64,000 nucleotides of DNA, from NCBI GenBank assembly GCA_014058105.1, contig JACGCM010002112.1, positions 372,001 to 436,000 of the forward strand. The letters run 5' to 3'. Positions 1 to 10,881 of this stretch are shown piece by piece (within the stretch, counting starts at the first letter, position 1; every line of letters starts with the position of its first letter). The notes below the pieces were generated by a model. The model searched no databases. It saw only the letters and a program-made list of their open reading frames with translations, and was not told the origin of the DNA. A program made the translations under genes and the position numbers. The DNA comes from Kingdonia uniflora. Lineage: Eukaryota > Streptophyta > Magnoliopsida > Ranunculales > Circaeasteraceae.

Positions 1-1590
1 TATGTCAACCTGGAAATGATGATAACCAAAAGGCATAAATCTACTAAATCTATCCTAACCACAAAAGGCCAAAACACATAACGCCACAGTAAACAGAAGG
101 AGGACCAAGGCTATCAAAAGCGTGCAAAGGCAAATACAGGCAAATCTTGTAAAGACAATTTAATGCCCAAGTTGGTCCTCCCCAAGATGAATGTTTGGAT
201 CTCATCAATTTTTCTCGTGTTGGCATAAGACAAATTCTATCGTGTATCTCAACCACTAGAACCAATTGAAGGTAAACCATACTGCATGCATCACAAGGTA
301 AATTATCATGAAACTGATAGTGCTTATACTTTATAAAGGTTGCTAAAATTTATTTTCAAGCACGGGAGAATGCACAAGTACATTATCGACCTAAAAGGAT
401 ACAAGAATGGGAGCTATAAGACGTAGGTCGAAGTACTTCAAATTAAAGATCAGTCTGACGAAAAGTACTTATACCATATTTATCGCAATAACATGATCAA
501 GATCCATCAAATCAACAACTCTACCAAATTCAAATTAAGGAGGTTAACGGAATGTTGTGATCTCACCGCTCAAGATAACGAGGTTAAACTCCTTCCTAAA
601 TCAAGTAATCGACGACTTAGGATTTCATTCAAGGATTGTAATATCAGTCATGTCAAGTTTCCTCGTCATGACGCTCTTGTTATCATGCTGAAGATGAAGA
701 AATTTGTCATGAATACCATGATGATTGATACTTGTAGCGGTATTGAAATTTTCTTTTAGGGCATAATTGAGGAAATGGGATTGGTCGATCAAGTTATTCG
801 AAGCGACATCGATATCAGTGACTTTAATGGCTCTAAGGAAGAATGAGTAAGAAAAATCATCATACCCATCACCACTGGACATGCTACAATTGACATCGTA
901 TTCTACATAATCAATGCCAAATCTCGTTACTTAGGGATTATCCCGCTGTTGGATTCAAAACATGGAAGCAATCGCTTCCACGTACCATCAAGCACTTCGT
1001 TTCCACGTACCACCAAGCACTTCTCTTCCACGTACCACCAAGCACTTCGCTTTAAGCACAACGGCGCTATCTATGAAATCAAAGGCAGTCAAAAGCTTTC
1101 GCGATCTTGCGAAAATACCATCTTTGCCATTTTTGATACATCTGAAAAATGAGATGCATAGGAATTACAGAAAGCTGATCACGCCGATGATCAGTCTTCC
1201 ACAGAAGAACCTACAGAGTACATCGACATTGATGGGCCTAGCCAAGGTACTTATATTGGTTCCAATCTGGTCCAGTATGAAAAGGAAGCCCTCATCCACT
1301 TTTTGCTAATGAACCGAGACATCTTCGCTTAGACTTTCAAAGATCAGAAGTCGACCCAACTAAGCATGTCGTAAATTTAGCATCAACAACAATGCCATGG
1401 CGGTCAAATAGAAAAAAAGAAGACTATCACCTCATCTTCAAGATGAAGTCAACAGCAAAATCCATAAATTGATCAAAGTTGGGTTCATTCGAGAAGCCAA
1501 GTACCCTGATTGGATCTCCAACATCGGTGCCGTTCAAAAGAAGAATGGGAAAGTCTGAGTTTACGTGGATTTTACGTGGATTTCACAATA
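1..1590 (+). pseudogene. gag-protease-RT remnant of element A
   Basis: Decayed polyprotein read on the plus strand with many stops. The gag tail around 230-440 matches the tail of element B (shared CMHHKVNYHETD-type zinc-knuckle remnant and YKNGSYK). Residues from about 493 onward match the pre-protease region of element C (CCDLT..D, HVKFP.HDALVIMLKM). The aspartic protease motif near 722-755 reads MIDTCSGIEI, where DTGS is expected, so the active-site Gly is Cys. Near 1470-1560 the conserved start of reverse transcriptase (VGFIREAKYPDWISNI) is visible, then the homology stops. It is non-functional. Confidence 0.75.
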
Positions 1591-2033
1591 TTATGCTATT
1601 TGACGAGGTGATCTGTTATAGCTCGATCACGTAGATTTTACTTCAGTTTGATATATTATCCATCATACAGAAAATTTACTTTTATTTTATTTACCATACT
1701 AATTTCTAGTTCGATCTATCACTAGAGAATTACTGCAAAAATTTTTTTTCATTATCTTGATAATTACTTACAAAATACTTTACAGAGCATAATTTTTCAA
1801 AACCTTCCTAAAGATCGATCTAAAGGTTATATTCCATATTAGTTTTTCATATTGAGGATCATACACCTCCAACGTGAAACATATCAGGAAGATGGTTGTA
1901 ACTGCTCCTGAATTCTAATCCAAAACTTAAAGCATATTTTTAATATCCGTCTCCACCACCACCGTATCTTCCTCCGTAACCTCTACCACCTCGATAGGCA
2001 GAGAATGAAGAATAATTCTACTTTTTATAGAGC
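1591..2033. other. 3' untranslated remnant of element A, no gene
   Basis: AT-rich sequence between the truncated reverse transcriptase and the small antisense ORF. No coding frame, tandem array or splice-bounded exon was recognised. By position it corresponds to the post-integrase region that carries tandem repeats in elements B and C, but none are obvious here. Confidence 0.4.
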
Positions 2034-2354
2034 TTAATCCCGCACAGGGTAATGATAATACCTCTTGGTACGTACACTGGCTTCTTCATCCACCTCATTA
2101 ATAACAACCTCTCTAAAAAGATGTAAGCATACCCGGCGCTGCTCACCCAATAGAATCATATGGTAAAGCTGCCATATTTGATAATAATTATTCTCAGCCT
2201 CTACTGCTTCCCCATTAGTCATCCCCTAATAAGTCGGTGGCATCGGGCTGGGAGTGGGGATATCCAAAGGTTGGTTGCCAAAGTATCGCAGTTGAAGTTT
2301 CCGTACTTTAGCCAACACCCTCGCTTCATATACTTGGCACCTAGTCATCACCAT
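2034..2354 (-). pseudogene. Small antisense ORF of Tat element A (copy 1)
   Basis: A 107-codon frame on the strand opposite to element A, starting MVMTRCQVYEAR and broken by a single TAG after PPTY. Visible motifs are KLQLRYFGNQPLD, a proline-rich PTPSPMPPTY segment, then an acidic and aromatic stretch (EAENNYYQIWQL) and GEQRRVCLHL. The same order of motifs recurs at 10552-10881 (element B), 36290-36592 (C), 54896-55243 and 55899-56231 (D). It lies about 340 bp inside the 3' LTR and has a TATA-like box about 80 bp upstream. I do not recognise a known domain and cannot assign a function. This is the best preserved copy of the A/B subtype. Confidence 0.6.
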
Positions 2355-2430
2355 TCTCAAGACAAGCAGAACCACAATGTATTTCTAGAGATAGAGTACT
2401 TTCATAGCGATGACAGATGATACCGTACCA

Positions 2431-2443
2431 ATAATATTTATAG
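2431..2443 (-). promoter_or_regulatory. TATA-like box upstream of antisense ORF (element A)
   Basis: On the minus strand this reads CTATAAATATTAT, about 80 bp upstream of the ATG at 2354. Element B has TATAAATAG at the same relative place, followed by similar leader sequence, which supports a real antisense promoter. Confidence 0.4.
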
Positions 2444-2683
2444 TAGAATTACATTCAATACAATGCAGAGTTCCAAAATAGCCATCATTCAAAACCAACC
2501 ATTACTGAGAAGCCCAACAACCAAATACATCAATCCATTCTAACACATTAAATGTCAAACACAGTCTTCCATAATGAAGTGACAAGTCCCAACCCAATCC
2601 CATCCAGCGAATCCCTTTCTAACTTCTAATACATAAACATTCCATACCATTTTTCAACAAAAGCCACCTGTGCCTTCAGTTAT

Positions 2684-2694
2684 GAGGGGGCAAT
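2684..2694 (+). other. Polypurine tract of element A
   Basis: GAGGGGGCAAT directly abuts the start of the 3' LTR (TGTAGGGACC at 2695). Element C has GAGGGGGCGAT in the same place. In LTR retrotransposons this tract primes plus-strand DNA synthesis. Confidence 0.8.
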
Positions 2695-3272
2695 TGTAGG
2701 GACCTATCCCTTCACCTACTCTAAATATAAACTAATCATGGGAACCTATACCTCAACCTATTCCAAAATCAAGCTACCTTAATACTAGACTCGCTTATTA
2801 TACATGTGACCAATAGAATCAACAGATACTTAAACCACGAACTAATAAAGAACATGGATCGAGTACTACAAAGATTATGAACAAGTCAAAGATACTTGTC
2901 TTCCTCGAATTAACAGTTATACATTTAACTGCCACCTACCCCATTTTCAGGAGAACGTGCCTCTATACGTTATCGAACTGAGAGTGAAGTCTATAAAAAG
3001 GATGAGTTCCAAAGGAGAAAGGACCAAGAATTTTATATTACAAGACCTAAATTTTTTAACTCAAGAGATCAAAACTTATAATCAAATATGAGCCTCAAGT
3101 AATAAAGTTACAGTTACTAAATCCGTAAATAGAGGTCGCAATTTTTATCTATTCAAAAGTTTCCACGCTAACCACCTGTGTTAGTCTTTTATACTAATTC
3201 TCTTTACAGGTACATTTGGTGTAAGAGCTAATTTTGAGCTATTTCAAGCTACTACAAAATTTAGCCATTATA
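2695..3272 (+). repeat. 3' LTR of element A
   Basis: About 578 bp, starting TGTAGGGACC after the polypurine tract and ending TTAGCCATTATA, which matches the ends of the element B LTRs (GGCCATTACA). A TATAAAAAG box at 2992-3000 marks the likely promoter. The terminal CA is mutated to TA. The 5' partner lies outside the window, so no target duplication can be tested. Confidence 0.8.
2992..3000 (+). promoter_or_regulatory. LTR TATA box (element A)
   Basis: TATAAAAAG roughly 300 bp into the LTR, in the same context (GAAG..CTATAAAAAGGA) as the boxes in both LTRs of element C. Confidence 0.6.
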
Positions 3273-3289
3273 ATAAGCACAACATGTAC

Positions 3290-3480
3290 CTAGAAATACA
3301 TATGCCTCCCAAGTTACTAATAAAACTATAGTTCAAGGAGGAAGGGGTAGAGGGGCATCTAATAGAGATAGATGGAGGACATCTAATAGAGGCTGATGGA
3401 GGAAGTCTAATAGAACCTCTGAGACATCATCTAATACATAAGCTTCTCAAGATACTAGCAGTTAACCAACTACAGTTTGT
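3290..3480 (+). pseudogene. Possible C-terminal tail of a MULE-like transposase
   Basis: Immediately after element A, a plus-strand frame reads TNKTIVQGGRGRGASNRDR and then repeats of a WR.SNR type unit, followed by SSNT.ASQDTSS. Arg-Gly-rich tails followed by low-complexity Ser/Gln/Thr are common at the C-termini of plant Mutator-like transposases. There are at least three stops in about 60 codons. No catalytic or zinc-finger part is visible, because element A has inserted upstream. The assignment is weak; it could be any RG-rich tail. Confidence 0.22.
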
Positions 3481-3931
3481 TTATTTCATTCCAACTAAAA
3501 CTACCAGCATGTGAGATTTGTTTCTCTTCCCTCCCAAATTGCTGACAATTTTCTGTAATTTAGAGCTTGTGTAAAAGCTCCTTATAATGATGTTAAGTTA
3601 ATATGGGTTGTAGAACAAAAAAAAGGTGAAGAATGAGATAAAAGGAGATGAGCTCTTATAAATTTATGTAAATTCTGCACTTTAGCTATACGGAGAGAGA
3701 GTGAGAACTGGAGAGAAGAAGGAATGCTTTTGTTTTAATATTTAGAGTGTAGTTTCAAAATTTTGTGAAATGACCAAAGCAGGCAGGACGACCACAAAAC
3801 GGCTCTAGGGACGCTTTGGTTTATTAAGTAATATAGATTATTAACTTTATTTTTGAGAATATAATTAATATCCATTATAGTATCTTAACTAAAATAATGA
3901 TAGACTCGATAAAATGCAAAATACATGTCAA
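3481..3931. other. Intergenic, no gene seen
   Basis: AT-rich sequence with no convincing frame. It separates the RG-rich tail from the 3' end of the minus-strand transposon ORF that stops at 3932. Confidence 0.4.
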
Positions 3932-5526
3932 TTACTCAAAGTCATGATCTGGGGTCCCCATGCCAACTGGCCCATATATGTCAATCAACTCTGGGATCTC
4001 CTCACCAAAATCATCTATCTGTTCCTCCTCAGGGTCCTCCATAGGCTCTTCCTTATCGTTATCATGATGGGCGTTGATATTCTAAACTAGTAATAGACCA
4101 TCATATTCGTGCTCTGGAATCTAACAAGGTATAACCCAGTAATCTCCTCCGCGGACCATCCATACATTTTATATATACTCATACAATTCATGCGAACTAT
4201 CCAAAGGTTCTAACCGAATCTTCTCTGTAGCTTGAACCACTAATCGGTCAATATTTTGAATAATAAAAGTCACAAAAGTTAGTAGGTGATAAATAATATC
4301 GCTCCCTTCTACCATTACTTAATATACATTTGTAGCACACTGATGAATGCGACCTCCAATGTTATCTATAATCTAGATTCCAAGGGCATCTGGATGTGGA
4401 ATGCGTACCCGTGAATTTCAATGTTGGTCAGTAGACCAAAAGCTATATTACCATAAAACCAATAGAGTGTGGCCATCTGGTTGCAGAAGAAACTCGAGAT
4501 CGGGAGTTTACCCGTATCCCATGTTGTCATCTAACATAGTTAAATCTCTCTAAGATAGTCTGCGCGGTTCAAAGCTTGATTATGATAGACAAAATCAATT
4601 TATATATGCCATAAGCTATATAAAGAGATCAAACATATCTTATGTGAATGAGATTGTCTTTTTGGCGCTTTTGTCTATCATAATCAAATTTATCGAAGGT
4701 GTCTTTTTGGTACTTATGTGAATGAGTTGTCTTCAGTTGGGAAGACAGGGATTGGAGTGTACTTGCATTCTTCTTAATTGGGGTGGGCCGGTTCATTAGG
4801 GTCCAACCCTCGTGCTCGCATCCATGGCTCTTAAACAAACTTTCCCAAGGAAACCCGTCCATTCATTTCCATGATGACCCGATGCCGCTTGAGTGACAGT
4901 GAAAGCGTCGATGGTGGCGATGAACTTTGTAATGAGAATAGGAAAGACCATAGGACCATTCTTTGAAGTTCTTCCCTATATGGCCTTAATGATCGACTCC
5001 ATAATGGTTTGGAGGATGTTGTAGGAAGAATCCCCCACTTGTAGGTAAAATAGGAAGTAGAGGAAGACATGATAGGCTTCAGTTTAGTAGAGAGAAGGAT
5101 GGATGTTGGTAAAGTACCATTTGTACATTGGGAATTAATTACGGTATAGAGAACTCGCCTTAATCTCGTTGTCGTCGATGTCCCTGCTATATAGCGGCAC
5201 ATCCAAGGATGTGGCATAGCCGCGACATGTAGAGTATTTTTTGCTGTTGAAGCCAGGACGCTTTGCCACGATGGTGGTGAGGTGGGTGAAAGTCTTGAGA
5301 TAGATGACATAGTGGCAATCTCCCCATAAGAGCATTATTGTGCCGCTATCCATGTCGGGATTAGATAGGTTCTTGTACAACCTACAAACAAGTTCTAGAC
5401 AATATTTATCCCCTTTCACGAAGTAGAGCGACGACCATTTACGACGATGACCTCGGCGTAGTAAAACATCGCATTTTCCACCATTATTTTCTCACTAAGC
5501 TCCTCAATGACGAATTCTTTACCCAT
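3932..5526 (-). pseudogene. Putative plant transposon protein (Transposase_32-like), decayed
   Basis: A minus-strand frame begins MGKEFVIEELSEKIMVENA at 5526 and, across several frameshifts and stops, ends near 3932 with an acidic tail (EEPMEDPEEEQIDDFGEE). The middle resembles the 'putative plant transposon protein' domain (Pfam Transposase_32). An N-terminal part has LVCRLYKNLSNPDMDSG near 5390-5340. A C-terminal part around 5070-4890 has VFLYFLFYLQVGDSSYNIL and VFPILITKFIATIDA, matching the family pattern of a hydrophobic stretch, an invariant-looking I..I and a FP.LIT motif. A further stretch has RIPHPDALGI near 4420. About 165 bp upstream of the ATG lies a TATATATAT run (5691-5700) that could be a core promoter. 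Such ORFs are usually accessory genes of large gypsy-type elements; the parent element is not identified. Confidence 0.45.
4576..4687. repeat. 19-bp perfect inverted repeat around a 74-bp spacer
   Basis: TTGATTATGATAGACAAAA at 4576-4594 recurs as its exact reverse complement at 4669-4687, inside the decayed Transposase_32-like ORF. The neighbouring sequence also holds a short direct repeat (CTTATGTGAATGAG near 4639 and 4710). It may be a small foldback insertion or a local inverted duplication. Confidence 0.7.
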
Positions 5527-8500
5527 TCTGACCTAAGATGAAGCTGAGATGGTGTAAGAAAACTTGAGGAAGAAGATGGAGCACCAACACTGTCAGTGGT
5601 CGGCGATTGCTTACGATAAGCCTAGGGCCGGTAGCTATTACTGATGGGCTGGCTCTGCTGGTACTCTGGCTTTTGGTGAAGTAATTGAGATATATATATA
5701 GAAAGAGAGAGGGAAGATGGAACTGAGGTAAAATGGCTATGTATCCCTCTTATATTTATAGAGAAAGCCTATTAAATTTCAAATTTTGAATGAAAGTATG
5801 GTATTTATGCAAATAGGGAAATCTTGGGTTGAGTAGTGGAAGACCAACTTTTAACCTTGGGTGTGTTCCTCAGATTCTTCCTATGATTTAAGTGGGAAAT
5901 TTAAATACTTGGCTTTTAAATTTGAATTAAAAGTGGAGGGTTATACTTGATATTTACTCCAATATCTAAATAATTAATCTAATAAAATCTAAAAATGTTA
6001 GGGATCTCAAAGGCAATCCCTAGTACTTGGGTTTCCTCCCAATAATCGCTAAGTTTAATGTCTTTAGCCAGACCAATGTACTCCAAAATTGATTTTTGCA
6101 ATATGGTCAAAGAAATACATTGTATATGAGCAAAAAACTATTTGGGTTGTAGATTCACTTTCAAGACCCAGAGAATACCATAATGGCCATTCTCTTTTAC
6201 TATACTTAAAGTTATGGGTATAGTCCATAAGATATGGGGTAATTTAGACAACAATTTCCTGGGAAAAATATTCTCTTTATAAAAATTGCATATGGTATGA
6301 TGATTATACATTGAAAAATATAAGCGTAACACAAAATATAATTTTCCCAACATATTATTTACTTTAAGAGATAGTTTTTTTGGGTTAATATTATTCTTGA
6401 AAACCTTCAAAACAATTATATTATCATTAATAGTTTTGAAAATGTGACATATGTTTTTGGTGAATTCTACTTATGACACATCCCTAAAATCATAATTTTT
6501 CAAAAAGATATTTTCTTTGATGAGATGAAAATATGGGACTATATATGCATTGGGATGAAAGACTTTTAATATTGACCTTTATAACTTCTAAGGGGCCTTT
6601 CATAGTATTGGTCACAAGGTCATATGCTACCTCTTGAGATTCGACTTGCCTTTTAATATTATCATGTTTTGGTTTAATTTCATGGAAAAGTTTAGACTTA
6701 GTTGCAGCTGATAATGTTTGTATCACTTTACAAATTATGGGGTCATCCATATCTTGGAAATAATCCACACATTTGTTTACAGGTTTTTCGCAACCATTGT
6801 CAACCTCGTATAATCTATTAAAATCAATCATGGTTATAGTACCCTCACGTAATTCAGTTGATACTAGAGACAGGGAGTTCACAATAGGTAGTACTGATGA
6901 AGGTGATGATGGTGAGAAAGGTAAGGTTATGGATAAGTTAACTATTTATTTTATGATAGGAGATGAACATGTTAGAGTATCTGAGATTGTTTCATCATGA
7001 TCATCATCTGAGAAATCAATATAGGTTTTGGAAAAATATTTATTCTCAGTCATGATAACCTTTTCATCCTGCTGCCAATCTTTGGTTACCTGGATAGGAA
7101 GGGTGCTGACGTTGGTAAGTTGGTATCTAACTTATCCAACTAGACATCGTAGATATCATTCTCTAATAGACATAAGTCATATTCTTGTCATCCTTTAACT
7201 CTTGCTAGTCCTCGAGAGTCATTTGAGAATCGAATATTGCGCCTGAACTATCTTGAGTTATCATGTAGTGGATACGTTGAAGGTGATCATTAATATTCAC
7301 AAGATATTCTTGACTTTTAGAGTCATTCACATTATGGTCATTTAATGATCATCCCTAATGTCATCACCAGGAACTTGCTTTCCATCTTGCGATATAAGAG
7401 GATGTTAATAATGTTTGAATTTATTGTGGTCTGGATCAAGTGAGAAATGATTTTCATTCTGACTTTCAGATATGTAAGATGGTCCTAGGATATGTGGGAA
7501 TAGAGACAACTTATCTGGGGTATCTATTAAATAACATCTATTATAGGTGCCTTATTATATGATTCAGTACCTAGGTCATGAATGTTGGAATTAAGGTATT
7601 CTTCTTGGTGATCTATATCATTATCAAAGAATGGTATGTCAATATGGATATTTGAAAATGACTGTTACTCATTGAGTAAAGATACGGGCTGGGGCAATGT
7701 TGTTTGGGTCAAAGTGCAATTGAACTGCTATTATGTGGTGTTAGGCAACTCTTCTTACTCTTTTAAGGGTATTAAGAAAATATGTGTATCTTTATTGAGT
7801 GATTGAGATATTTTTTTAGCTAGGAGAGTAGTTGTTATTGGACTTGTGATATTCATGTATTGACATTCATTTGATTCATCATGCGTATGCACTCTTGTGT
7901 GGACTTAATGTAGTCATCCAATGTGCTCTTTAAATCACAAAGTCCAAATAAATTGTTTGGCTGAGTTGGCAAAATAAATTTGTATTAGGTAGAGATGCAT
8001 TAGTCAGGCTGGTAATAATATTGGTTACCTTGGTATTAGGTATAACAAGGTTGGGATTCTGGTCGATTTGGGTGGTACCATTAACCGTAACATGATTAAG
8101 ATTGTTAAGGATTAACAACTTGCGAGGTATAAAAATGTCAATCAGTATGCATGAATGGCATTTTAAAAATAATTTAACCACAAATTTAATAAAGTTGGCA
8201 AAGTTAATGATATATTCTTTAAGATTTTCTAGGTCTAATTTTTTTGTACTATCTCTCCTAATTTTGTAAAATTAAATTAAATGAAATAAACTGCTAAAAT
8301 TAAACATGTCAATTTAGTCCTACCTTTTAGCCCTTTCTATCATTTTTTCAGAGAAATATACCTTTAAAGTATAAAAGTGGAGAGCAATTCGAGCCAAAGA
8401 TCGATTTATCTAGCAACCCGAGAGAACATAAGCAATGCAAAGATAACATATTTTAATTAAGGTTTGGGGAATAAAACCCAAAAAGTTAGGAGTTAGGGGA

Positions 8501-8737
8501 ACTCAGTAGCCGGCGATCGCCATTGGCAAGCTTTGGGCTAGCGAAGATCGTTGGCTGGTGGGGACGTATCTCTTAAAAAATTGACTATTCCTATGGTTCA
8601 GTAAACCCTATTTCAAAGTCAATTGCACTGTTTCCTATTATATCAATGACTAATTTAACCTGCAAAAACTATGAATTAGATAACTCCTATGCAAAACCTA
8701 ATCTAAGATTTTTATCTAACCTTAAAATTATTGTTAC
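5527..8737 (-). mobile_element. Internal region of a minus-strand Athila-like element, heavily decayed
   Basis: This region lies downstream, on the minus strand, of a primer-binding site at 8738-8756 and so should hold the leader and gag/pol of that element. Only short broken frames survive (6490-6882, 7930-8181, 6138-6410). None carries a motif I recognise with confidence, and no reverse transcriptase or integrase was found. The left boundary is unknown, and the element may begin anywhere to the right of the Transposase_32-like ORF, or include it. Confidence 0.3.
6490..6882 (-). pseudogene. Unrecognised polar ORF in the Athila-like region
   Basis: A 130-codon open frame on the minus strand. 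It has acidic, aromatic and Lys-rich segments (VDYFQDMDDPIICKVIQ; KPKHDNIKRQVESQEVAYD) and then TMKGPLEVIKVNIKSL. The frame may continue upstream toward 7050 with stops (SDDDHDETISDTL). It resembles the polar linker found between protease and reverse transcriptase in some gypsy polyproteins, but that is only an impression. No catalytic motif is visible. Confidence 0.25.
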
Positions 8738-8756
8738 CTCCCCGGCAATGGTGCCA
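8738..8756 (-). other. Primer-binding site of the Athila-like element
   Basis: On the minus strand this reads TGGCACCATTGCCGGGG, close to the complement of the 3' end of plant tRNA-Asp (TGGCGCCGTTGCCGGGGA), the primer reported for Athila-type elements. It sits two bases inside an LTR end (CTTCCTATCA on the minus strand). Confidence 0.6.
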
Positions 8757-8758
8757 TT

Positions 8759-8820
8759 TGATAGGAAGTCATTAGTCTAATCAACATCCTACTTAATAAA
8801 TTAATATAGTACATGGTAAG
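8759..8820 (-). repeat. LTR end of the Athila-like element, split by element B
   Basis: The 62 bp between the primer-binding site and element B should be the 3' end of this element's 5' LTR. The rest of that LTR should resume to the right of element B, from 18504. No second copy of this LTR was found in the window. Confidence 0.45.
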
Positions 8821-10198
8821 TACAATGGCCTAATTTTGTAGCTCGAAATAGCTCAAAATTAGATCTTACACCCAATGTACATGTGACAAGAATTAGTATA
8901 ATACAAGAACTGACATAGGTGATTTAGCATGAAAAACATTTGAATAGGTAAAAAAAAAGGATTTTTTGAGTGTAGTCCCACCTACAAACTAAATATTTGT
9001 GTTTAGTCCCCAAGTTGTTAAAATATGCAGTTTTGGTTCCAAAATGGCCTCTGGCCATAGGTCAACCTCCATTGAAATCAAATTTTGACATGAAGTGACT
9101 AATCTACCCTCATGCAAGGTGTACGTAATATTTTCTTACAGGTAACAAGTTGTTTTTAGGTATTTTTTTGAGTTTTAATGGGAATTAAGAGTGTTTATCA
9201 AGTAGGAATCAAAGTGGGTTCCCTTTGATGATTTATGAAGCGTTAAGGGGTTTTGAAGCTGATTTTAACTATTTTTTTCTTGTGATAGTGGGGGAGGAAC
9301 TAGTAGGTCTTCTTCAACAATAATAACCATAATAATGGAAGAAAAGGAGAAAGCGGAAAAGATGAGACCCATAACAACAAGCTCATCTTCTTCTTCTTCT
9401 TCATGTGGGGTTGGGTTTTATGATATTGTGTGCTTTAATGTGGAGTTCGGTTATGAAAAATTATCAATCACTATTAAAGCTAAAATTGAAGAAATGCAGA
9501 CTAAAGACTAATTGCAGAAAAATATGAGGGGACTAAAGGCTAATTATTTTTGTGATTTTTATTATTATAAGATGATGTGACCTATCGACGTGGACTGATG
9601 ACGTAAAAGTGACCTAAAAAATCAGTTAACTTGTTAATTTAAATCTCGTAAAAGTCCCGTGAGGGCATTTGTGGGTGTTCAGGTCAAAAATTGACTTCAA
9701 ATGTGGTTAACTGTGATCAAAGACAAATTGGGGACCAGAAGTAAATATTTAAACAACTTTGGGACTAAAGGCAGATATCCAGCTTGTAGGTGGGACTACA
9801 CTAAAAAAATCCTAGTAAAAAACTACGACCTCGAGTTAAGGGTTTAGTAACTGTAACTTTTTTTGCTTAAGGCTGATATCCTATTACAAGTGATCTCTTG
9901 AACTAGAAATGCTTGATCTTGAAATAAGAATTCTTATGGTGCTTAAAATCAAAAAATTCTTGTGTTAGAAAGTACGTTCTTCTAATAATGAGGTAAATGG
10001 TAGTCGAATGTGCAACTGCTAGTTAGTGGGAGACAGTTATATTTGACTTGTTCATACTTTGCTGTAGTGCTCGATCAACATTCTTTATCAGTTTGTGGTC
10101 TAGGTATCAATGTTGATTGTGCATATTATGTGTATAATGTGTGAGTCTAATATTGAGGTAGTTCGAGTTTGGACTAGGTCGGGGGATAGGTCCCTACA
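8821..10198 (-). repeat. 3' LTR of element B, interrupted
   Basis: It matches the LTR at 17916-18503 on both sides of an inserted 854-bp element (8959-9812). It also lacks about 75 bp that the other LTR carries around 18175-18260, and the lost part includes the LTR TATA box. It ends at 10198 against the reverse complement of the polypurine tract. Confidence 0.85.
8959..9812. mobile_element. Long-inverted-repeat DNA element inserted in the B LTR (MULE/MITE-like)
   Basis: The ends are inverted copies: GGATTTTTTGAGTGTAGTCC on the left and, reverse-complemented, GGATTTTTTTAGTGTAGTCC on the right. Degenerate pairing continues for roughly 150 bp inward (TTTAGTCCC, GTTGTT, ATTTTTGAC-type blocks). 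Element B's other LTR lacks it, so it is a clean insertion. An A-rich target around GGTAAAAAA and AGTAAAAAA allows an imperfect duplication of about 9 bp, as expected for Mutator-like elements. It holds no transposase and is presumably non-autonomous. A CTT-rich microsatellite lies near 9385-9400. Confidence 0.75.
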
Positions 10199-10211
10199 AT
10201 CGCCCTCTCGC
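10199..10211 (-). other. Polypurine tract of element B
   Basis: On the minus strand this reads GCGAGAGGGCGAT, directly before the 3' LTR start TGTAGGGACC, as in elements A and C. Confidence 0.75.
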
Positions 10212-10463
10212 AACTGAAGGCAGGGGTGGCTTTAATTGAGAAAGAACTTTGCTTGAAAATACTTGTTGGAAGTTGGAAAAGTATGATGTATTGATATAAA
10301 ATTTGACTGGTTGGGTACTTGGTATTTCTTTATGGAGGACTGTATCTGGTATTTGTTATGGTTGAAAGGATTGATGTACTTGACGTTTGGTTTTCCCAGG
10401 AAAGGTTGTTCCTTGAATGGTGACAGCTTTGGAAATCCATCTTCGCATTGAATGCGGGTTTGG

Positions 10464-10470
10464 TATAAAT
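10464..10470 (+). promoter_or_regulatory. TATA box of the plus-strand antisense ORF (element B)
   Basis: GGTATAAATAGTACC lies about 85 bp upstream of the ATG at 10552. Element A has the same arrangement on its opposite strand. Confidence 0.45.
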
Positions 10471-10551
10471 AGTACCTGTACTAAAGCGTCTGTTATCTCT
10501 ATGAAGGTACCATGTTTATGCGAAAATTACTTAGTGCATTATATCCTAAGA

Positions 10552-10881
10552 ATGGTGATGACCAGGCGTCAGACATATGAAGCGAGGGTTCTTATAGAGT
10601 TATAGAAGTTACAGCTGCGATAGTTTGGCAACCAATCGTTAGAGATTCCCACACCCATACCGATGCCACCAACATATCATGGGATGACGGAGGAGGAAGC
10701 GGCTGAAACTGAGGATGATTACTACCACATGTGGCAGTTCCACTATGTAATTCTATCTGGGGAGCAGCGTCAGTTATGCCTTCACCTCTTGGTAGAGGAC
10801 AAGGTTGAGGAGACTGATGTAGAGGTCAGCATACATAGCAAAAAGTATTGCCAGCATCCTCTGAGGGATTTGGTACTATAA
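10552..10881 (+). pseudogene. Small antisense ORF of Tat element B (copy 2)
   Basis: A 110-codon frame opposite to pol, beginning MVMTRRQTYEARVL. It continues through two TAG stops flanking KLQLR into FGNQSLEIPTPIPMPPTY, then EAAETEDDYYHMWQFHYV, LSGEQRQLCLHLL and an acidic end. It aligns along its length with the copy in element A (2034-2354) and more distantly with those in C and D. It is predicted to be small, proline-rich in the middle and acidic in the second half, with no signal peptide or membrane segment. It is the first antisense ORF after the LTR, followed by the coiled-coil ORF at 11275. Function unknown. Confidence 0.6.

Larger units (their letters stand above)
1..3272 (+). mobile_element. 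Tat-type Ty3/gypsy element A, 3' part
   Basis: This is the 3' part of an LTR retrotransposon that enters from the left edge of the window. In order it shows the gag C-terminus, a protease remnant, the start of reverse transcriptase, a deleted pol, a minus-strand small ORF, a polypurine tract and a 3' LTR. The gag-protease part aligns with elements B (minus strand) and C (plus strand). Its LTR starts with TGTAGGGACC like that of B, so A and B belong to one subfamily. RNase H and integrase are absent: pol breaks off near 1590 just after a short duplicated TTTACGTGGA, which suggests an internal deletion. The 5' LTR lies outside the window. Confidence 0.8.

Noticed and set aside
4831..5310. 159-codon minus-strand frame rich in Ser/Thr/Arg
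   Set aside because: It is out of frame with the Transposase_32-like homology that runs through the same bases; its composition is that of a shadow frame.
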